Assembly (NCBI GenBank): GCA_963705515.1
Contig: CAVPJV010000008.1
Span: 558,001-622,000 of the forward strand
Direction: 5' to 3'
From: Gaiellasilicea sp963705515
GTDB lineage: Bacteria > Actinomycetota > Thermoleophilia > Gaiellales > Gaiellaceae
DNA: 64,000 nt
Made by a program: the position numbers and the translations under genes
Shown here: positions 18,324-27,145 of the stretch, piece after piece
Numbering within the stretch: position 1 is the stretch's first letter
How the letters are laid out: every line of letters starts with the position of its first letter
Notes under the pieces: generated by a model
The model's database searches: none
Told to the model about the DNA's origin: nothing
What the model saw: only the letters and a program-made list of their open reading frames with translations

Positions 18324-19303
18324 TGCGGCCGCTCCTGCGCGAAGACGAGCTCGATCACGTCCTCGATCGGCGGGTCCTCGACGGTGAGGTCGGCGATCTC
18401 GCGCTCGGCGAGCAGCCGGGCGGTGATGCGCGCCGTGTCCGCCTTCGGCACGCGCAGCTTGACGCGGCCGTCCTCGCGCTCGAGCACGTCGCCGTACCCG
18501 GAGAGGTCGGCGGAGAGGTCCTCCAGCTCGACGGTGAGCGTCTTGTACGCGTCGAACTGGTCGCCGAGCCGCGCGAGTGGGCCGTCGAAGAGGATCTTGC
18601 CGTGGTGGATGACGACGACGCGCTTGCAGAGCGCCTCGACGTCCGCCATGTAGTGGCTCGTCAGCAGGACGGTCGCGTCGTAGCGGCGGTTGTACTCGGC
18701 GACGAACGTGCGGATCCGCTTCTGCATCGTCACGTCGAGCCCGATCGTCGGCTCGTCGAGGAAGAGCACCTGCGGCCGGTGCAGCAGCGAGCCGACCACC
18801 TCGACCTTCATCCGCTCGCCGAGCGAGAGGTTCCGTACCGGCTTGCGGACGAGGTCGCCCACGTCGAGCAGTTCGATCAGCTCGTCGCGGAGCGTCGTGA
18901 ACTCGGCACGCGGGATCCGGTAGATCGCCCGGTTCAGCTCGTACGAGTCCAGCGCGGGCAGGTCCCATTGGAGCTGGTTGCGGTTGCCCATCACGAGCGT
19001 GATCCGGCGGAGGAAGTCGCGCTCGCGCTTCGAGGGGACGTGGCCGAGCACGCGCGCCTCGCCGGAGGTCGGGTAGAGGAGCCCGGAGAGCATCTTCAAC
19101 GTCGTCGTCTTGCCGGCGCCGTTCGGGCCGAGGAAGCCGACGACCTCTCCCTGGCCGACCTCGAAGTCGATGTCGTCGACTGCGCGGACCTCACGATGCT
19201 TACGTCGGACGAGGCTCTTGACCGACGCGCGGAGGCCCGCCTCTCGCTCGGGGACGAAGAACGTCTTGTTCAGCTCGGCGACTCTGACGGCGGGCTCGGC
19301 CAC
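18320..19303 (-). CDS. ABC transporter ATP-binding protein
   Basis: The 327-residue ATPase has Walker A GPNGAGKTT, a Q-loop region with N-R-N-Q-L-Q-W-D-L, signature LSLGERMKVE, Walker B VLFLDEP and the TSHYM switch. The C-terminal 80 residues are a regulatory-type extension. The family corresponds to COG4586, which pairs with the two permeases downstream. The start is GTG 19303, 24 bp from the divergent glycosyltransferase gene. Confidence 0.92.
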   Translation of the reverse strand: MAEPAVRVAELNKTFFVPEREAGLRASVKSLVRRKHREVRAVDDIDFEVGQGEVVGFLGPNGAGKTTTLKMLSGLLYPTSGEARVLGHVPSKRERDFLRRITLVMGNRNQLQWDLPALDSYELNRAIYRIPRAEFTTLRDELIELLDVGDLVRKPVRNLSLGERMKVEVVGSLLHRPQVLFLDEPTIGLDVTMQKRIRTFVAEYNRRYDATVLLTSHYMADVEALCKRVVVIHHGKILFDGPLARLGDQFDAYKTLTVELEDLSADLSGYGDVLEREDGRVKLRVPKADTARITARLLAEREIADLTVEDPPIEDVIELVFAQERPQ

Positions 19304-19327
19304 CGCCAGAACCTAGATGATCCCCCG

Positions 19328-20335
19328 GTGCGCATCCTGCTCGTCTCCCAGATGTACCCCTCCGCCGAGGCGCCCGACTTCGGCGTCTTCGTCCAGGGGC
19401 TGGAGCGCGAGTTGGCGGCACGTGGACATGAGATCGAGCGGGTCGTGCTCGACCGGCGCGGCGGGGGCAAGCTGCGCCACGCGAGGCTCGCTGCCCGTGC
19501 GGTGCGGGCCGCGCGGCGCTTCCAGCCGGATGTCGTCTACGCGCACTTCCTCTTCCCGACCGGCCTCTCGGGGCTGCTCGCGGGGCTCGTCTCGCGAGCA
19601 CCTCTGGTCGTCACCGTCCACGGGCAGGACGTCGCGAACCTGACCGAGTATCCGTTCGTCCGACCACCGGCCAGGCGGGTGGTGAAGAGCGCAGCGGCGG
19701 TGATCGCGGTCTCGGAGTGGCTGCGCGGGCGGCTCGTCGCGTCGATCCCGGAGGCCGCCGCGAAGACGGAGGTCGTCGACTGCGGCGTCGACCTGGAGCG
19801 GTTCCGGCCGCTCGAGCGCGCGCCTGGTCCCTCGCCCGCCTTTCTCTGCGTCGGCTCGCTGATCGAGCGGAAGAACGTCGTTCGGCTCGCGAACGCGTTC
19901 GAGCGGCTCGGCGAGGGCACGCTGACGTTCGTCGGCGACGGGCCTCTGCGTTCGGCCCTGGAGGGGCGTCCGGGCGTCACGGTCACCGGCTACGTGCCTC
20001 ACGACGCCGTCCCGGGCTACCTCGCGGCGGCGGACGTCCTCTGCCAGCCGAGCCTCGTCGAGCCCTTCGGCCAGGCTGCGCTCGAGGCGCTCGCGTGCGG
20101 CCGCGCTGTCGTCGCGACGCGGAACGGCGGGCCGCCCGAGTTCGTCCCGTCCGGCGGCGGCGTCCTCGTCGACCCACTCGACGAGGACGCGCTCATTGCG
20201 GGGCTACGGGACGCTGCCGCCCTTCCCGTCCCGAATCCGGCCGCGCGCGAGGCGGCGGAGGAGCACGACCTCAAGCGTCAGGCGGCTCGGGTCGAGGCGA
20301 TTCTCGAGCGAGCCGCTCGAGATCGGCGAGCCTGA
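19328..20335 (+). CDS. GT4 family glycosyltransferase
   Basis: The 335-residue GT-B enzyme begins at GTG 19328 with V-R-I-L-L-V-S-Q-M-Y-P. It has VVYAHFLFPTG, VTVHGQD and the nucleotide-sugar E(x7)E motif EPFGQAALE in the C-terminal domain. It transfers a sugar from a nucleotide donor; donor and acceptor are unknown. It is divergent from the ABC exporter, whose ATPase starts 24 bp away, so a link to export of a glycoconjugate is possible. Its last 65 bp overlap a minus-strand small gene. Confidence 0.88.
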   Translation: MRILLVSQMYPSAEAPDFGVFVQGLERELAARGHEIERVVLDRRGGGKLRHARLAARAVRAARRFQPDVVYAHFLFPTGLSGLLAGLVSRAPLVVTVHGQDVANLTEYPFVRPPARRVVKSAAAVIAVSEWLRGRLVASIPEAAAKTEVVDCGVDLERFRPLERAPGPSPAFLCVGSLIERKNVVRLANAFERLGEGTLTFVGDGPLRSALEGRPGVTVTGYVPHDAVPGYLAAADVLCQPSLVEPFGQAALEALACGRAVVATRNGGPPEFVPSGGGVLVDPLDEDALIAGLRDAAALPVPNPAAREAAEEHDLKRQAARVEAILERAARDRRA

Positions 20336-20507
20336 TCTCGACGAGCGGCCGCACCGCGTCCTCGATCCCCGCCTCGCGCGCCAGCGCGAGCGCCTGCTCG
20401 TAGCTCTGGCGGGCCTTCTCCGCCGCGACGCCCTGTTTCAGCCTGTTGTCGCCGGTGACGAGCAGGCGCTGGATCTTCGCCCGCGTCTCGTCACCGGCAG
20501 GGGACAT
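20271..20507 (-). CDS. small helical hypothetical protein (TPR-like)
   Basis: The 78-residue product is rich in Ala, Glu, Leu and Arg. It contains a TPR-like helix pair (R-Q-S-Y-E-Q-A-L-A-L-A-R-E-A-G-I-E-D) and a charged helix. It starts at ATG 20507 and overlaps the end of the glycosyltransferase gene on the other strand. Coding character is plausible, but no family is recognised. Confidence 0.55.
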   Translation of the reverse strand: MSPAGDETRAKIQRLLVTGDNRLKQGVAAEKARQSYEQALALAREAGIEDAVRPLVEIRLADLERLARESPRPEPPDA

Positions 20508-20546
20508 GCGCGTAGCCTAACGAGGCACCAGTCCGTTGGTTTCCTA

Positions 20547-20918
20547 ATGCCGCCGCCAGTTCGAGTATTGATCGCAGACGATCATCGCCTCTTCGCCGAG
20601 GCGCTCGAAGCCGTGCTCTCGACCGAGGAGCGGATCCAGGTCGTCGGCCGCGCCGCGGACGGCGAGGAGGCCGTCGAGCTCGCCAGGCGGCTGCGGCCGG
20701 ACGTGGTCGCGCTCGACATCAGCATGCCCGTGATGGACGGCTTCGAGGCGGCCGCCGCGCTCGAGCGCTTCGACGACCCGCCCGCGGTCCTGATGCTGAC
20801 CGGGTCGAATGCTCCGGCGGACATCGATCGCGCCCGCCGCGTCGGCGCCAAGGGCTACATCACCAAGGACGCGATCGCTGCCAGCCTCGTCGAGGCGATC
20901 CTCGCCGCTGCGCGTTAG
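20547..20918 (+). CDS. single-domain response regulator
   Basis: The 123-residue receiver domain has the acidic pocket DDH, phospho-acceptor Asp57 (VVALDISMPVMDG), L-T-G-S near the switch Thr/Ser position and the conserved Lys in K-G-Y-I-T-K. It ends after the receiver with no output domain, so it must act through partner proteins. No kinase lies next to it; kinases are at 29-32 kb. Confidence 0.9.
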   Translation: MPPPVRVLIADDHRLFAEALEAVLSTEERIQVVGRAADGEEAVELARRLRPDVVALDISMPVMDGFEAAAALERFDDPPAVLMLTGSNAPADIDRARRVGAKGYITKDAIAASLVEAILAAAR

Positions 20919-20931
20919 CTACCCTTCCCGC

Positions 20932-21153
20932 GTGCTTCCCGTCTCCGCCGTCTTCCAGGTCCTCGTCTCCGTGGCGCTCCTCGCGCTCATCCTGATGCAC
21001 TCCGGCCGCGACGCCGGCATGGGCGGCATGGGCTTCACGCCCGCCTCGCAGGGCGGCACGCACATCGTCGAGCGGAACCTGACGCGGCTGACGGTGGTCG
21101 TCGCGACGATCTTCTTCCTCAACAGCGTGATCCTGTACCGCCTCCTCGCCTAG
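20932..21153 (+). CDS. secG: preprotein translocase subunit SecG
   Basis: The 73-residue protein has two membrane helices (VFQVLVSVALLALILMHS and LTVVVATIFFLNSVILYRLL). The glycine-rich G-M-G-G-M-G-F loop and the G-G-T-H-I-V-E-R-N-L-T-R-L segment between them are typical of actinobacterial SecG. It forms the SecYEG channel with SecY and SecE. GTG 20932 lies 13 bp after the response regulator stop. Confidence 0.9.
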   Translation: MLPVSAVFQVLVSVALLALILMHSGRDAGMGGMGFTPASQGGTHIVERNLTRLTVVVATIFFLNSVILYRLLA

Positions 21154-21314
21154 GAGGGTTTGGCGAAATAGCGGCTGGGCCGCCGGCCCGCGCTGGTCGT
21201 CCCGATGCGGCGTCCTCAGTCGCGCCGATAGCTTCGGCTATCGGCGCTCCCTGCGTCCTTGCCTCGGGACGACCATCGCACCCCGACGGCGAGCGCCATT
21301 CCACCAAACCCTCC
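21153..21314. repeat. nested 162-bp inverted repeat
   Basis: The outer ends GGAGGGTTTGG and CCAAACCCTCC are perfect inverted repeats (21153-21163, 21304-21314). A second pair, TGGTCGTCCCGA and TCGGGACGACCA, lies inside. The centre is a perfect hairpin with 10-bp arms CGCCGATAGC and GCTATCGGCG around TTCG. The parts between are imperfectly paired. The whole block sits between secG and tRNA-Leu and contains no gene. It may be a MITE-like element or a structured transcript end. Confidence 0.75.
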
Positions 21315-21345
21315 AGCGCAGGCCGCGGCTACACTGCACGTCCCC

Positions 21346-21429
<84 letters not shown>

Positions 21430-21531
21430 CTGTGTGGGATAGCGCAAGATGCAGGATCCGCAGGAGCGGATCCTGCATCGCGCGAAGACCCCTGAAGGGG
21501 CCGCTTCGCGGCCCGACCTTACCCCGAGTTG

Positions 21532-22492
21532 TCAGCGGTAGAGAGCCGCGAGCTGCGCCGGGCTGATGTTGCCGCCGCTCGCGATCAGCGCGATCCGCTG
21601 TGCCGCGGAAGCGGTCGGCCAGCTTCAGCGCCGCCGCCAGCGGCGACGCCCCGGCCGGCTCGACGAGATTGCGCGTGTGCTCGATCATCAGCCTCGTCGC
21701 CTCCCTGATCTCGTCCTCGCTGACGAGGACGAAGTCGTCCAGGTGCTCCCAGAGGATCTGCTGCGGCAGCTCGAACGGGACGCGTGTGGCCAGCCCTTCG
21801 GCATGCGTCGAGGTCTCGCCGTCGAGCATGGCGCGCGCCTGCCAGGAGCGGAACGCGGCCGGCGCCGCGTCGGACTGGACGCCGATCACCTCGATCTCCG
21901 GCCGGATCGCCTTCGCGACGATGCACGCGCCCGCTGCGCCGCTGCCGCCGCCGATCGGGACGACGATCACGTCCACGTCGGGCCGGTCCTCGAGGATCTC
22001 GAGCGTCTCGGTGCCGACGCCCGCGATCAGATGGGGCTCGTTGCCGGAGTGGACGTAGCGGTAGCCGTGCTCAACGGCGAGCCGTTCGCAGTGCTCTCTC
22101 GCCGCGTCGAAGTCGAGGCCCTGCTCGATCAGCTCCGCACCCTGAGCTCGGATCGCGGCCAGCTTCACCGGGTTCGCTCCCTCCGGCACGCAGACACGGG
22201 CGGTGACGCCGAAGAGGCGCGCCGCGTAGGCGACCGACTGGCCGTGGTTGCCCGTCGACGCGGCGATCAGTCCCCGCCGCCGCTCGTCCTCGCCGAGCTG
22301 CGAGACGAGGTTGACGCCGCCGCGAACCTTGAACGCGCCGACCGGTTGATGGTTCTCGTGCTTGACCCAGACTTCGGCGCCGAGCAGCTCGTCCAGCCCG
22401 GCGTAGGGATAGAGCGGTGTCGGGCGCAGGTGGGGGCCGATCCGCCGCTTCGCTTCGACGACGTCCGCGAGCGTGATCGTCGGCCACTGCAC
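21532..22492 (-). pseudogene. threonine/serine dehydratase-like PLP enzyme, frameshifted
   Basis: This fold-type II PLP enzyme has the PLP lysine in GAFKVRGG, the STGNHGQSVAYAA segment and the phosphate-binding loop PIGGGSGAAG. Near 21598-21606 the frame changes. The C-terminal I-A-L-I-A-S-G-G-N-I-S-P, which normally holds the conserved Ser/Gly of the active site, is in another frame and ends at the TGA at 21532-21534. Removing one base gives a normal protein of about 319 residues, so a sequencing insertion is likely. GTG 22492 is the preferred start; an ATG at 22558 would lie in the lexA control region. The family includes threonine dehydratase and serine racemase. Confidence 0.8.
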
Positions 22493-22549
22493 CGTGCCGA
22501 GTCTGTCAGCTTCCTTGACGTCGTCCGGAAGGATCTCTACGCTTTCGAG

Positions 22550-22563
22550 CGAACACATGTTCG
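22550..22563. promoter_or_regulatory. LexA (SOS) box
   Basis: CGAACACATGTTCG is a perfect match to the CGAAC-N4-GTTCG operator of Actinobacteria and Firmicutes. It sits 22 bp before the lexA ATG, so lexA represses itself, and it may also influence the divergent dehydratase gene. Confidence 0.92.
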
Positions 22564-22584
22564 ACAACCATTCCCGGAGGGCCA

Positions 22585-23229
22585 ATGTCAGCCGCACCCC
22601 AGCTCACCGCACGGCAACAGGAGATCTGGCAGTTCCTCGTCGACTACGTCGACCGGCACGGCTATCCCCCGACCGTGCGTGAGATCGGAGAGGCGGTCGG
22701 TCTTGCCTCGCCCTCGACGGTGCATGCGCACCTCGCGAACCTCGAACGCGCCGGCCTGCTCCGCCGCGACCCGACGAAGCCGCGGGCGCTCGACCTGATC
22801 GGCCACCGGCGCGAGTCGCGCGCCGAGGAGCCGGTTACGCCGGAGCTGCAGAAGCTGCCGCTGCTCGGCCAGATCGCCGCCGGCGGGCCGCTGCTCGCGG
22901 AGGAGAACATCGAGGACGAGCTCGCCGTCCCGGAGCCGCTCGGCCGTCGCGCCGACTTCCTGCTTCGCGTCAAGGGCGAGTCGATGATCGACGCCGGCAT
23001 CCTCGACGGCGACATCCTCGTCGTCCAGCGCGCCCAGGAGGCACGCAACGGCGAGATCGTGGTCGCGCTCGCGGGTGACGACGAGTCGGCCGACGAGGCG
23101 ACGGTGAAGACGTTCTACCGCGAGGCCGGCCGCGTCCGCTTGCAGCCCGAGAACGAGCTCTTCGAGCCGATCTACGCCGACCACGTCCAGATCCTCGGCA
23201 GAGTCACGGGGGTCTTCCGGAGCCTCTGA
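22585..23229 (+). CDS. lexA: SOS repressor LexA
   Basis: The 214-residue protein has an N-terminal winged helix (T-A-R-Q-Q-E-I-W through S-P-S-T-V-H-A-H-L). The Ala-Gly cleavage site is A-A-G-G-P-L. The S24 protease domain has the nucleophile Ser in GESMIDAGILDGD and the Lys in A-T-V-K-T-F-Y-R-E. RecA filaments trigger self-cleavage. A GGAGG ribosome binding site (22576-22580) precedes the ATG. Confidence 0.97.
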   Translation: MSAAPQLTARQQEIWQFLVDYVDRHGYPPTVREIGEAVGLASPSTVHAHLANLERAGLLRRDPTKPRALDLIGHRRESRAEEPVTPELQKLPLLGQIAAGGPLLAEENIEDELAVPEPLGRRADFLLRVKGESMIDAGILDGDILVVQRAQEARNGEIVVALAGDDESADEATVKTFYREAGRVRLQPENELFEPIYADHVQILGRVTGVFRSL

Positions 23230-23416
23230 TGTCCGTCGCCTCGTTCAACCGCACACTCGACCAGGAGCTGACCGCGATCGCCCGCGGCGCCAGCTTCGAG
23301 TGCCTCGTCTGCGGCGAGTTCCTGCTCCACCGGCCCGCCGCGCACGCCTGCCTCGAGTGCGGGACGCTCCTCTGCGACGGCCTGCAGATCCCGGAATCCG
23401 AGCTAGAATTCGTCTC

Positions 23417-23429
<13 letters not shown>
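23229..23429 (+). CDS. small zinc-ribbon protein
   Basis: The 66-residue protein has a four-cysteine motif C-L-V-C ... C-L-E-C with a further C-D after it, fitting a zinc ribbon. Its ATG overlaps the lexA stop (TGATG), so it is co-translated with the repressor. Its last codons overlap the 5' strand of rnpB helix P1. No function is known. Confidence 0.7.
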
Positions 23430-23767
<338 letters not shown>

Positions 23768-23769
23768 AA

Positions 23770-23799
23770 AGAAAAGCCTCGCATTTGCGGGGCTTTTCT
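23770..23799 (+). terminator. rnpB terminator
   Basis: The stem AGAAAAGCCTCGC / GCGGGGCTTTTCT has one mismatch and ends in a TTTTCT run. It immediately follows the rnpB 3' end and is a normal factor-independent terminator. Confidence 0.85.
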
Positions 23800-24172
23800 A
23801 TTGATGGTCGACCCGCGATGCATCACCAGTGCATCACGCGATTCAGCTGAGGCTCACGACTCGCGACGTGTCATGACCGCGATCCCTCTTGTTCATGCGG
23901 AATCCATGGACGCGACCCCGCCGATCCCCGCCAACCTGACAGTTGGTTACTTCGTGGCGAAGGCGTACCCCCGACGGCTCATCGGTCTGGCACCCACCCG
24001 CCGACTTGACGGAGCATCTCGCGGCCACGGATGTCCTCGACGGCAGGTCGGACGATGAGCCGAGTGGCTCCAGGAGGTGAGCTGACGCAGACGTCTGCGG
24101 CTTGTCGCCCGCACCGCTGTCCCGGCCAGCGAGTGCACCTATTACCCCCTAAGCTCCGATCCGTGAACCGAT
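23800..24172. other. island flank without a recognisable gene
   Basis: I see no protein family, no RNA gene and no integrase remnant here on either strand. A short near-repeat (GATGCATCACC, then GTGCATCACG) lies at about 23818-23840. The rest may be decayed coding sequence. Confidence 0.4.
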
Positions 24173-25819
24173 TCAGCGGTCTGCACCTCGGGGTCCGAAG
24201 AGGTTGCGCAAGCGTTGGTCCGGTTCTGAGCCGATGTCGCGTTGTCTTAAACCTGCGAGTCCGAGTGTGGTGAGGCCAGCGGCGAGCGCGACGAGTGCCG
24301 CGAGCGGTGGGGCGCTCAGATCGGTGGCCGGGTACCGGGGAACGTGCTGGAACGGTGATATGTCCTGGATCCACGGTGGGAGGTCGAGAAGCTGACCGAA
24401 CATCCCGATCACGAAGCAGCCAGCGAGCGCCGCCCAGGGCACCATGGTTGCTCGCGGCGCTAGTCCGACGATCGCGGCGCTGAGTCCGACGAGCACCCAC
24501 ACCGCAGGGGCGTAGGCGAGCGAGCCGACGATCGACCGCCAGATCGCGTTGGTGTCGTCGGTCACGGCGGCGTCTGACACGCCGAAGGTTGCCCCGATGA
24601 GGAAGAGGACGACGAGCGTCCCCCCGAACGCCATCGCGAGATGACTCGTGGCCCATCGCGCCCGCGACACCGGTGTGGCCAGCACCTCCTCGGCGTGCGC
24701 CGACGTCTCCTCACTGCGGATCCGCAGCGCCGACTGGATCGCGAAGGCTCCAGCAACGAGCGCGAGAATCCGGAACGACATCGCGAGATACTGCTCGACG
24801 AGGGTTCCCTGTCCCTGCGCGGCGATGATGTCGGTGAGCGTCTTGTTGTCCTCGACGAAATCGTTGATCGAGTCGGTGATGGAGCCGTAGGCGACCGCGA
24901 GCACGGCCAACCCGGCGCTCCAGCCGATGAGGCTCCCGCGCTGGAGCCGGGCCGCGAGCCCCAGGGAACTCCCCAGGGAAGGACCGGCGTGTGCGCGGCC
25001 GGCGCGTGGCGCCACGAGCCCGGCGCCGAGGTCGCGCCGTCGCGACAGGATGACCGCGAGCCAGGCGATCAGTCCGATCGCGCCGACTACGACCAGGAAC
25101 GGCCACCACCGCTCGCCCGCGAACGGTCGGGTCTTTTGCGCCCAGCCGATCGGCGACAGCCACGAGATCGTCCCGTCGCTGATGTCACCAATTGCGCGCA
25201 GCACGAACGAGGTCCCGAGCACGCCGCCGCCGATGCCGTACACGACGCGGGTGTTCTCGCTCACCTGCGCCGCCGCCAACGTGCACGCGGCAAGCAGCAA
25301 GCCGAACAACGTGAACGACAACCCAAACACGACCGAACCCGTGACCGGCAGACCGAGCGCGACGAGCGCGAGCGTCACGAGCGCGCCGGCCACGACGTTC
25401 ATGGCGGCGACGGTGACCATCGCGGCCGCGGCCAGCGAGTGCGGCCCGACGGGCAGCGCACGCAGCAGCTCCACGCGTCCCGCCTGCTCCTCACCTCGGG
25501 TCAGCCGCCCCACCATGAAGACGCTCATCAGGCCCAACAGGATCAACCCGAAGCTGCCGGTCTGGAACGCGACCTGACCTCCGACAGTGTCGAGACCTTG
25601 TGCCGGCCCGTTGAAGATGATCGCAGCCGCGTTGTCCTCCGACGCCCGCGCCGCCTTGTCGAGCTCCGCCTGGTTCGGGTAGAGACCCTTGATGCTTCCG
25701 ACCGTCGCGACCACCAGCAGCACGATCCCGGCGATCCACACGACGATGCGCACCCGGTCCCGTCGCAACGCGAACCGGGTGAGCGGGGCGGTGGCGGTCA
25801 ACGAGTCGGGCGTCGTCAC
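24173..25819 (-). CDS. ABC exporter permease, antibiotic-transport type
   Basis: The 548-residue protein has about twelve hydrophobic segments in two six-helix halves (for example IVVWIAGIVLLVVATVGSI and the second half starting near LIGWSAGLAVLAVAYGSI). This is the layout of polyketide/drug-export permeases of the TetAB or 'anti-biotic transport' type. GTG 25819 overlaps the ATPase stop (GTGA). It is cargo of the rnpB-bounded segment and likely exports a hydrophobic compound or drug. Confidence 0.82.
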   Translation of the reverse strand: MTTPDSLTATAPLTRFALRRDRVRIVVWIAGIVLLVVATVGSIKGLYPNQAELDKAARASEDNAAAIIFNGPAQGLDTVGGQVAFQTGSFGLILLGLMSVFMVGRLTRGEEQAGRVELLRALPVGPHSLAAAAMVTVAAMNVVAGALVTLALVALGLPVTGSVVFGLSFTLFGLLLAACTLAAAQVSENTRVVYGIGGGVLGTSFVLRAIGDISDGTISWLSPIGWAQKTRPFAGERWWPFLVVVGAIGLIAWLAVILSRRRDLGAGLVAPRAGRAHAGPSLGSSLGLAARLQRGSLIGWSAGLAVLAVAYGSITDSINDFVEDNKTLTDIIAAQGQGTLVEQYLAMSFRILALVAGAFAIQSALRIRSEETSAHAEEVLATPVSRARWATSHLAMAFGGTLVVLFLIGATFGVSDAAVTDDTNAIWRSIVGSLAYAPAVWVLVGLSAAIVGLAPRATMVPWAALAGCFVIGMFGQLLDLPPWIQDISPFQHVPRYPATDLSAPPLAALVALAAGLTTLGLAGLRQRDIGSEPDQRLRNLFGPRGADR

Positions 25820-26751
25820 AGCCTGTTGTCGCGCATGCGCTCCGCGAGCTCTCGCTCGTGCGCCAGCTGATCGCCGTAGTGGCGCAGGAACAACTCCTCC
25901 AGGGTGGGCGGATGGCTCTCCAAGCTGCGGACGCCGAGCTCTCCGAGCCGCTGCACGGCGGCCTCGAGATGGGCGGCGTCGACGTCGAAGCGGACGCGAG
26001 CACCCTCGACTTCGAGTCCGTGGATACCCGGCACTCCGGCGAGACCGTCGGCGGCGTGCGCGACCTCAGCGGTGATCGAGGTGCGCGTCATGCCCCGCAG
26101 CTCCTGCAGCGTTCCGCTCTGCTGCGTCCGGCCGTTGCGGATGATGCTCACCCGATCACACAGCGCCTCGACCTCGGCGAGGATGTGGCTAGACAGCAGC
26201 ACGGTCCGTCCCGCGGCTCTGACCTCGCGGATGCAGTCTTGGAAGACCGCTTCCATCAGCGGGTCGAGGCCCGACGTCGGCTCGTCGAGGACGAGCAGCT
26301 CGGCGCTAGGAGACGCGAGGGCCGCCACGAGACCGACCTTTTGACGGTTGCCCTTCGAGTAGGTGCGAGCCTTCTTGGTCGGGTCGAGCTCGAAGCGCTC
26401 GAGTAGCTCGTCGCGACGTCGCGGGTCGAGATCGCCGCGCAGCCGACCCAGCAGATCGATGATCTCTCCACCGCTCAGCCTCGGCCACAGCGTCACCTCA
26501 CCCGGCACGTACGCCAGCCGCCGGTGCAGCGCGACCGCGTCGCGCCACGGGTCGCCACCCAGCAGCACGACGCTCCCGCGGTCAGCGCGCAGCAGCCCAA
26601 GCAGCACTCGAATCGTCGTCGTCTTCCCCGCACCGTTCGGTCCCAGGAAGCCATGCACCTCGCCCGTCTCGACGACGAGATCAAGACCGTCCAGCGCCCT
26701 CGTCAACCCGAACGTCTTGACCAGACCCGAAACCGAAATTGCCGCGGCCAT
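25816..26751 (-). CDS. drug-exporter ABC ATPase
   Basis: The ATPase of about 311 residues has Walker A GPNGAGKTTTIRVLLG, signature YSKGNRQKVGL, Walker B LLVLDEPTSGLDPLM and the switch His in SSHIL. The C-terminal domain is of the DrrA type. ATG 26751 is preferred; a GTG one codon upstream (26754) is possible. It forms an operon with the permease downstream. It resembles ATPases of daunorubicin-type exporters. Confidence 0.9.
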   Translation of the reverse strand: MAAAISVSGLVKTFGLTRALDGLDLVVETGEVHGFLGPNGAGKTTTIRVLLGLLRADRGSVVLLGGDPWRDAVALHRRLAYVPGEVTLWPRLSGGEIIDLLGRLRGDLDPRRRDELLERFELDPTKKARTYSKGNRQKVGLVAALASPSAELLVLDEPTSGLDPLMEAVFQDCIREVRAAGRTVLLSSHILAEVEALCDRVSIIRNGRTQQSGTLQELRGMTRTSITAEVAHAADGLAGVPGIHGLEVEGARVRFDVDAAHLEAAVQRLGELGVRSLESHPPTLEELFLRHYGDQLAHERELAERMRDNRL

Positions 26752-26754
26752 CAC

Positions 26755-27025
26755 TTACTGTCTAGCATCGCTCGGGGGCGCGGCACTCTGCGGTCTCTTC
26801 CAGGAGCGGGCAAGGGAGCGCCTCGACAGTTCGTCTTGAGGCATTGGTTCCGGGCTGCCCCATGGCACGCCCGCAGCGCAAGCGAAAGCGAAAGCGACGT
26901 CGCCGTTTGCGACAACAGCCAGTGTGCACCACCACCGCATCACGAGGGCAACATTCGACGGCGTCTGACACACGGGAACGCGGCGCGACCCGGCATGGTT
27001 GAGACAAGTGACGAAGAACTCGCGA
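26755..27025. other. right flank of the island, no convincing gene
   Basis: A short ATG frame at 26864 would encode an Arg/Lys-rich peptide from a GAAAGC tandem repeat (about 26881-26900), but nothing supports it as a gene. No integrase is seen. The upstream region of the ATPase gene (its promoter) must lie in here; no hexamers stand out. Confidence 0.4.
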
Positions 27026-27048
27026 AGAATCCGGCTTACAGGCCTGCT
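27026..27048 (+). repeat. attachment-site-like direct repeat, right copy
   Basis: This is an exact 23-nt copy of the rnpB 3' end with no other RNase P sequence before it. It marks the right end of the putative island. Confidence 0.8.
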
Positions 27049-27051
27049 GAC

Positions 27052-27078
27052 GGAGAGCCCCGCACCGCGGGGCTCTCC
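27052..27078 (+). terminator. displaced rnpB-type terminator
   Basis: The perfect 12-bp stem GGAGAGCCCCGC / GCGGGGCTCTCC with loop ACC sits 3 bp after the right repeat. Its layout and core match those of the hairpin after rnpB itself, so it is probably the original chromosomal terminator. Confidence 0.75.
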
Positions 27079-27145
27079 CATCTCCTCGACCGCGAAAAGG
27101 CGGGTCGACGAGCGCCGCGGGGGCAAATCGCGCGAAAGTGTGCGC

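Noticed and set aside
23800..24172. An integrase remnant near the left repeat
   Set aside because: No Arg-His-Arg-Tyr box or resolvase motif could be found on either strand.
26864..27004. Small Lys/Arg-rich ORF in the island flank
   Set aside because: It comes from a short GAAAGC tandem repeat with no ribosome binding site or known family.
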